Of a stretch of DNA of 64,000 nucleotides, positions 59,664 through 64,000 are shown piece after piece; positions within the stretch are counted from its first letter, which is position 1, and every line of letters begins with the position of its first letter. Position numbers and translations under genes: made by a program. Origin of the DNA: Lichenicoccus sp963693035 (GTDB taxonomy: Bacteria; Pseudomonadota; Alphaproteobacteria; Acetobacterales; Acetobacteraceae); the NCBI GenBank assembly GCA_963693035.2, contig CAXMMQ010000003.1, forward strand, positions 186,001-250,000, written 5' to 3'. The notes beneath the pieces were generated by a model, which was given only the letters and a program-made list of their open reading frames with translations, had not been told where the DNA came from and did not search any database.

Positions 59664-60923
59664 TCAGAACAGGCCCGCACCCTGCAGGCCCCCGAACACG
59701 CCCAGCGCTGTTGTCAGCCCGGAGACGACCACGACCAGCCAGAAATACGGACCACGCAGCCGGTGCTGCTCCGGCAGGGCACGCACCGCGAGCGCGATCA
59801 GGAAGCCCAGCACCAGCGGCAGCAGCAGCGCGTTCATCACCTGCACGCCGACATTGAGCGCCACCAGGTCGGGCCACACCGCCACCAGCATTGCGCCGGC
59901 CACCACGCAGGTGGCGTAGATGCCGTAGAACCAGCGCGCCTCCAGCGGCCGCAATTCCAGCGAGCGTCGATAGCCGGCGACCTCGCCGACGCCCCAGGCC
60001 AGCGCCAGCGAGGCCACGATCGCCGCCACCATCCCGGCGCCGAGCACGCCCAGGCTGAACACCAGCCGTCCGGCCGCGCCGCCGAGGAACGGGGTCAGCG
60101 CCTGACTCATCTCGCCGATGGTGTTGAGGCTGGCATCCGGGTGGTTCGGCGCGATGGTGGCAGCGCACGCGATCAGCACCGCCGCCATCACCAGCTGCGT
60201 GATGACGGCACCGATCGCGGTATCCCAGCGCGCGGCGCCGTAATGCTCGGGACGTAGCTTCTTATCGGCGACCGTCGACTGCTGGTAGAAGATCATCCAG
60301 GGCATGATCACCGCGCCGATATTGGCGGCCGCAAGATACACATACCCCTTGTCGGCGAACGGGATGCTTACCGAGCCAAGCGCCATGTCCGCCATGTGCG
60401 GGTGCGCCGCCCAAGCGACGTAGAAGAACGCCAGCTCGAACAGCCCCACCGCGATCATCACCCGCTCGGCACGCCGGTAAGACCCGGTGATCACCACCAG
60501 CAGCAGGGCGGCCGCCGCCAGCGCCAGGGTGATCCCGCGAGGCACGCCGTACAGCTCGCCCACGCCGGCGACCCCGGAGAACTCGGTCAGCAGCGCGCCG
60601 CCGGTGGCGACCGCGAGCCCGCTCGCCGAGACGATCGCCCAGAAGCGCCCGAAGGTCTCGCGTATCAGCTCGCCATGGCCGCGGCCGGTAAAGATGCCGA
60701 GCCGTACGGTCAGTTCCTGAACCATGAACAGGATGGGCATCAGCAGGACCTGCAGCAGCAGCAGCCGGTAGCCCCACTGCACGCCGCTCTGCCCGGCGGT
60801 GATGATGCTGCCGACGTCGGTATCGGCGAGCATGACGACAAGCCCGGGACCGAACACCGCCGCCGCCCGCGCAAGGCGCGAGTGCTTGACCAGGACGGCA
60901 TCGATCGAGGATGGCACGAACAA
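59664..60923 (-). CDS. NRAMP-superfamily transporter with altered metal-site motifs
   Basis: The 419-residue protein has about eleven membrane segments and the NRAMP fold (FGPGLVVMLADTDVGSIITAGQSG; GELIRETFGRFW; PLEARWFYGIYATCVVAGAML). The helix-1 metal-binding DPGN is replaced by DTDVGS at residues 34-39, and the helix-6 MPH motif reads MPW (IGAVIMPWMIFYQQ). It is therefore not a standard manganese/iron importer. It could be nearer the NRAMP-related magnesium group or another subfamily. It converges with the hydrolase, three bases apart. Confidence 0.85.
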   Translation of the reverse strand: MFVPSSIDAVLVKHSRLARAAAVFGPGLVVMLADTDVGSIITAGQSGVQWGYRLLLLQVLLMPILFMVQELTVRLGIFTGRGHGELIRETFGRFWAIVSASGLAVATGGALLTEFSGVAGVGELYGVPRGITLALAAAALLLVVITGSYRRAERVMIAVGLFELAFFYVAWAAHPHMADMALGSVSIPFADKGYVYLAAANIGAVIMPWMIFYQQSTVADKKLRPEHYGAARWDTAIGAVITQLVMAAVLIACAATIAPNHPDASLNTIGEMSQALTPFLGGAAGRLVFSLGVLGAGMVAAIVASLALAWGVGEVAGYRRSLELRPLEARWFYGIYATCVVAGAMLVAVWPDLVALNVGVQVMNALLLPLVLGFLIALAVRALPEQHRLRGPYFWLVVVVSGLTTALGVFGGLQGAGLF

Positions 60924-61155
60924 AATCCTGTGGCCGTGGGAGCTCGGGGCGCGGCAGAAGAAGGTCGAGGGACCTGGGTGTCAACATCTGCCGCGATGAG
61001 GCTGCCTGATCCCGCCTGATGCTGGATGATAGCGCCCGCAGGGTCGCGCCAGGCGCGGCTTTCCGAGCACCGAAGCGCAGCCGCCGTCCGGCCGTGAGCA
61101 GAGGAGCGCAGGAAAGACGTGTCGGATCGCCAGCAGCAGGCGGAAGCAGGCAGCC

Positions 61156-61962
61156 TCAAAGGAGGGAGGCGGGCTCCGGGGTTTCCTCGACCACTTCGCG
61201 CGGTCCCGCCAGCAACTCGTCCAGCACCAGCCCGGCCAGCGTGCGGGTCACGGCGCCGCCCGAGGCGAGGGCCGCATGGTCGAGCCTGCGCGCCGCCTCG
61301 CGCATCGCATCCGCCCGCCTGGGCAGGCGCAGCAGCAGCCAGTCGACCACAGGTTGGGCCACCGCAAGCTGGCGTTCGGCCAGCAGCCGCTGGAGCAGGA
61401 TGCGCAGCAGCCCCTCCTCCGGCTGCCGGAGTGCGACCGCGACCGTCGCGCGCAGGCGGCTCGCGAGATCGGGCAGCCGCAGATCCCAGCGCGCCGGCGC
61501 CGCGCGGCCGGCGAGCAGGATCGGCAGGCGGTGCTCGCGGGCCGCATTCAGCAGGTGCAGCAGGGCATGCTCGTCGCTGGCGAGATCGGCATCGTCGACC
61601 GCGATGCCGCCGGCGCTCCCCTGCAACGCCGGCAACCCGGTCAGGCCGCGCAACGCCGTGCCGGGCAGCAGCAGCGCGTCATGGTCCTGCGCCCAGACCT
61701 GCAGCAGATGCGTCTTGCCGCTGCCGGCCGCCCCCCACAGCGCCAGCCTGTGCTCGGGCCAGTCGACGTCGCGCCGGCGCTCGAGCCAGGCCAGGGCCGC
61801 GGCGTTCGACGGAGCGGCAATGAAGTCGGCGCGGGCGAAGTGCTGCCGGTGCGTGAACGGCAGAGCCAGTTGCCGCAGCGCGCCGGTTTCCTCGGGAACG
61901 CCCCCGCCCGGCTGCCCACCGCCTGGCTGCTCGCCTCCAGGCTGTTGATCCCAAGCCACCAC
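61156..61962 (-). CDS. hda: Hda-like DnaA-homologous regulator
   Basis: The 268-residue AAA+ protein resembles the ATPase domain of DnaA without its DNA-binding domain, as in Hda/HdaA, which promotes DnaA-ATP hydrolysis. Motifs are LPFTHRQHFARADFIAAPSN, Walker A WGAAGSGKTHLLQVW near residue 77, Walker B GGIAVDDADL, and RLPDLASRLRATVAVAL. The start is a GTG at 61962 or 61959. Right after it, three imperfect 15-bp repeats encode QQPGGEQPGGGQPGGG. The 232 bases between the NRAMP start and this gene's end hold nothing visible. Confidence 0.88.
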   Translation of the reverse strand: MVAWDQQPGGEQPGGGQPGGGVPEETGALRQLALPFTHRQHFARADFIAAPSNAAALAWLERRRDVDWPEHRLALWGAAGSGKTHLLQVWAQDHDALLLPGTALRGLTGLPALQGSAGGIAVDDADLASDEHALLHLLNAAREHRLPILLAGRAAPARWDLRLPDLASRLRATVAVALRQPEEGLLRILLQRLLAERQLAVAQPVVDWLLLRLPRRADAMREAARRLDHAALASGGAVTRTLAGLVLDELLAGPREVVEETPEPASLL

Positions 61963-62073
61963 TGCTTTGCGCGCCGTCCCGCCTGCCGTAAAGGAACCCG
62001 CAATGCATCTACCCGAGGAACCGGCGCCCAGCCATGCCGGGGTGATCCTCAACACGCGCGAGGCAGCCAGAGC

Positions 62074-63168
62074 ATGACCCAGCCGCCCGAAGGCACCTAT
62101 CGCGCGCCCGGCCCAGGGGCCACATACCACGCCTCCGGCGTGGACATCGAGGCGGGCGAGCGGCTGGTCGAGGCGATCCGTCCGGCCGCCGGCGCCACCG
62201 ACCGTCCCGGCACCATGGGCGGGCTCGGCGGCTTCGGCGCGCTGTTCGACCTCAAGGCGGCCGGGTACCGCGACCCGGTGCTGGTCTCCTCCACCGACGG
62301 CGTCGGCACCAAGCTGATGGTGGCGATCGAGACCGGGCGGCACGACGCGGTCGGCATCGACCTCGTCGCCATGTGCGTCAACGACCTCGTGGTGCAGGGC
62401 GCCGAGCCGCTGTTCTTCCTGGATTATTTCGCCACCGGCAATCTCGCGGTGGACGCGGCGGCGCGCGTGGTGCGCGGCATCGCGGAAGGCTGCCGGTTGT
62501 CCGGCTGCGCCCTGGTCGGCGGCGAGACCGCGGAGATGCCCGGCATGTACGGCCCCGGCCACTACGATCTCGCCGGCTTCGCGGTAGGGGCCGCCGAACG
62601 CAACGCCCTGCTGCCGAAGTGCATCGCGCCGGGCGACATCGTGCTCGGCCTGCCGAGCAGCGGCGTGCACTCGAACGGCTTCTCGCTGGTGCGCAGCATC
62701 GTGCGCGCGGCCGGGCTGGGCTGGGACGATCCGGCGCCGTTCGCGCCCGGCCTGTCGCTCGGCGAGGCGCTGATGACGCCGACGCGGCTCTACGTGCATC
62801 AGGTGCTGGCCCTGCACCGCGCCGGCCTGCTGCGGGCCGCCGCGCACATCACCGGCGGCGGCCTGCCCGGCAACCTGCCGCGCATCCTGCCGTCGGGAAC
62901 CCGGGTCGCCATCGACGGCGACGCCTGGACGCCGCCGCCGGTGTTCGGGTGGCTGGCACGGGCCGGCGGCGTCGAGACAGAGGAGATGCTGCGCGTGTTC
63001 AATTGCGGGATCGGCATGGCACTGGTGGTCTCCAACGGCTCGAGCGCCACCGCCCTGCTCGCCGAACTCGGCGAGACCGCCTTCGTGATCGGGCGTATCG
63101 AGGCGGGCCCGACCGATGCGCCGGCGACGCTGCGCTATGCCAGCCTGCCGATGTTCCCCGAGGCCTGA
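62074..63168 (+). CDS. purM: Phosphoribosylformylglycinamidine cyclo-ligase (AIR synthase)
   Basis: PurM closes the imidazole ring in purine synthesis. The 364-residue protein has YHASGVDIEAGERLVEAI, the glycine-rich GGLGGFGALFDL, VSSTDGVGTKLMVAI, CVNDLVVQGAEPLFFLDYFA, GGETAEMPGMY and HITGGGLPGNLPRIL. ATG at 62074 begins the homology. Divergent from hda with 111 bases between. The end lies in an 18-bp duplication that bridges to purN. Confidence 0.97.
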   Translation: MTQPPEGTYRAPGPGATYHASGVDIEAGERLVEAIRPAAGATDRPGTMGGLGGFGALFDLKAAGYRDPVLVSSTDGVGTKLMVAIETGRHDAVGIDLVAMCVNDLVVQGAEPLFFLDYFATGNLAVDAAARVVRGIAEGCRLSGCALVGGETAEMPGMYGPGHYDLAGFAVGAAERNALLPKCIAPGDIVLGLPSSGVHSNGFSLVRSIVRAAGLGWDDPAPFAPGLSLGEALMTPTRLYVHQVLALHRAGLLRAAAHITGGGLPGNLPRILPSGTRVAIDGDAWTPPPVFGWLARAGGVETEEMLRVFNCGIGMALVVSNGSSATALLAELGETAFVIGRIEAGPTDAPATLRYASLPMFPEA

Positions 63169-63195
63169 GCCAGATGGGAGGCCTGAGCCGGATGA
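63160..63195 (+). repeat. 18-bp tandem duplication across the purM/purN junction
   Basis: GAGGCCTGAGCCAGATGG (63160-63177) is followed by GAGGCCTGAGCCGGATGA (63178-63195), 16 of 18 identical. The unit spans the purM stop and a purN start codon. The first ATG (63174) is in frame with purN and would add MGGLSR; the second (63192) gives the normal start. Confidence 0.88.
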
Positions 63196-63806
63196 CGCGC
63201 ACCCGCGTCGCGGTGCTGGTCAGCGGTCGCGGCAGCAACATGCAGGCACTGATCGTGGCCTGCGCGGCGCCGGACTACCCGGCCGAGATTGCACTCGTGC
63301 TGAGCAACAATCCCGAAGCCGGCGGCCTCGACACCGCCCGGGCGGCGGGCATCCGGGCGCTGGCGATCGACCACCGGCCCTACGGGCGCGACCGCGCCGC
63401 GCACGAGCAGGCGATCGACGCGGCGCTACGCGAGGCCGGCATCGGCTGCGTCTGCCTCGCCGGCTACATGCGCCTGCTGACCCCGAAGCTGACCGGAGCC
63501 TGGGCCGGCCGCATGCTGAACATCCATCCCAGCCTGCTGCCTGCCTTTCCCGGCCTGCACACCCACGAGCGCGCGCTTGCCGCCGGCGTCACCCTGCATG
63601 GCTGCACCGTGCACCTGGTGACCGAGCGGGTCGATGACGGCCCGATCCTGGGACAGGCAGCGATCTGCGTGCAGCCCGGCGACACGCCGGACACCCTGGC
63701 GGCCCGGGTGCTGGAGCAGGAGCACCTGCTCTATCCGCGCGCGCTGCACCGCCACCTTGCGGGGCGCGCTGCCGGACCGCGCGACGCCGTGCTGCTCGCG
63801 GTCTGA
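63192..63806 (+). CDS. purN: Phosphoribosylglycinamide formyltransferase
   Basis: PurN adds a formyl group from 10-formyl-THF to GAR. The 204-residue protein has VAVLVSGRGSNMQALI, LALVLSNNPEAGGL-like sequence, AGYMRLLTPKL, the catalytic NIHPSLLPAFPGLHTHERAL (Asn and His) and TVHLVTERVDDGPILGQ with the Asp. The start at 63192 is the family start; 63174 is an in-frame alternative created by the duplication. Confidence 0.96.
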   Translation: MTRTRVAVLVSGRGSNMQALIVACAAPDYPAEIALVLSNNPEAGGLDTARAAGIRALAIDHRPYGRDRAAHEQAIDAALREAGIGCVCLAGYMRLLTPKLTGAWAGRMLNIHPSLLPAFPGLHTHERALAAGVTLHGCTVHLVTERVDDGPILGQAAICVQPGDTPDTLAARVLEQEHLLYPRALHRHLAGRAAGPRDAVLLAV

Positions 63807-63875
63807 CGCGGCATTTATCGCATGGCGGCTTTTGCGCTAGATCTGCTGCCCGGAGCATCCAGGAGAACCTAGAGC

Positions 63876-64000
63876 ATGGCCGAGCAGGCTCCCCGCAGCG
63901 AAGGCGCCCCGCTGCCGACGACGGTCGAAGCCCTGATGGCCGATCGCCAGATGTTCTGGGCGCGGTTCTGCCGGGCCGCGTTCTGGGCCGTCATGGTCGT
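63876..64000 (+). CDS. Unknown protein, 3' end outside window
   Basis: The ATG at 63876 follows AGGAGA with a workable spacer. Only 41 codons are visible: a polar start (MAEQAPRSEGAPLPTTVEAL), then MADRQMFWARFCRAAFWAVMVV, which looks like the beginning of a membrane segment. This layout recalls small aa3-type oxidase subunit IV-like proteins, but that is only a guess. Confidence 0.5.
   Translation, partial: MAEQAPRSEGAPLPTTVEALMADRQMFWARFCRAAFWAVMV

Noticed and set aside
63869..63880. CTAGAGCATG as a third copy of the MITE-like element
   Set aside because: Only ten bases match, and they fall at a start codon; no second end or interior is present.
1..64000. tRNA, rRNA or riboswitch elements
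   Set aside because: I saw no cloverleaf-like segment, rRNA motif or recognisable riboswitch core in the intergenic gaps, which are mostly under 250 bases.

Overview
The window is a GC-rich chromosomal segment of an alphaproteobacterium, most likely a member of the Acetobacteraceae or a close Rhodospirillales relative. This rests on gene order (murG-murC-murB-ddl-ftsQ-ftsA-ftsZ-lpxC-bamD-recN-ligA; argH-lptM-lysA-DUF4175; aroE-coaE-dnaQ; hda/ppk/ppx; purM-purN), very high GC at third codon positions, and frequent GTG/TTG starts with 4-base start/stop overlaps. No rRNA, tRNA, CRISPR array, phage or transposase gene is visible.

Layout. 1-15 kb: the end of the division and cell-wall (dcw) cluster, then lpxC, bamD, a frameshifted recN and ligA. 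15-19 kb: accessory stretch with two small conserved genes, a decayed DMT transporter, a decayed alcohol dehydrogenase, a short mobile-looking repeat, and an ECF sigma/NrsF pair preceded by a methionine-rich secreted protein with a SigF-type promoter. 19-26 kb: a complete eight-gene Nit1C nitrogen-starvation cluster (nitrilase, radical SAM, GNAT, AIR-synthase-like, glycosyltransferase, FAD oxidoreductase and two small family markers), translationally coupled and preceded by a perfect sigma-54 promoter, then a MocR-type regulator. 27.7-33.7 kb: a decayed unknown gene and a minus-strand run (carboxylate-amine ligase, DUF1275, DUF2721, dnaQ, coaE, aroE, N-formylglutamate amidohydrolase family). 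33.8-44.6 kb: two transglutaminase-like genes, tlpA-type thioredoxin, argH-lptM, an inserted block (protease, small ORFs, hydrolase, cdd), then lysA and a DUF4175 protein. 44.7-50.7 kb: an AI-2E transporter remnant, a DUF1579-like gene, then cdh/ppx/ppk on the minus strand. 50.9-61 kb: an accessory block (gamma-glutamyltransferase, sugar ABC transporter coupled to chrA, a broken acyltransferase, monooxygenase, hydrolase, atypical NRAMP) lying between ppk and hda, which are neighbours in many alphaproteobacteria. 61-64 kb: hda, purM, purN and the start of an unknown gene.

Three themes stand out. First, short tandem duplications sit at several stop/start junctions (murB-ddl, GNAT-AIR synthase, the leader of the MocR gene, purM-purN). 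At three of them the duplication makes chains of tiny ORFs joined by ATGA or GTGA overlaps and leaves the downstream gene intact. Second, two regulatory readings are unusually clear: a sigma-54 promoter for Nit1C and GTAACC-N16-CGTA for the Met-rich/ECF/NrsF operon. Third, the accessory blocks hold at least five decayed genes and two copies of a ~106-bp element with terminal inverted repeats.
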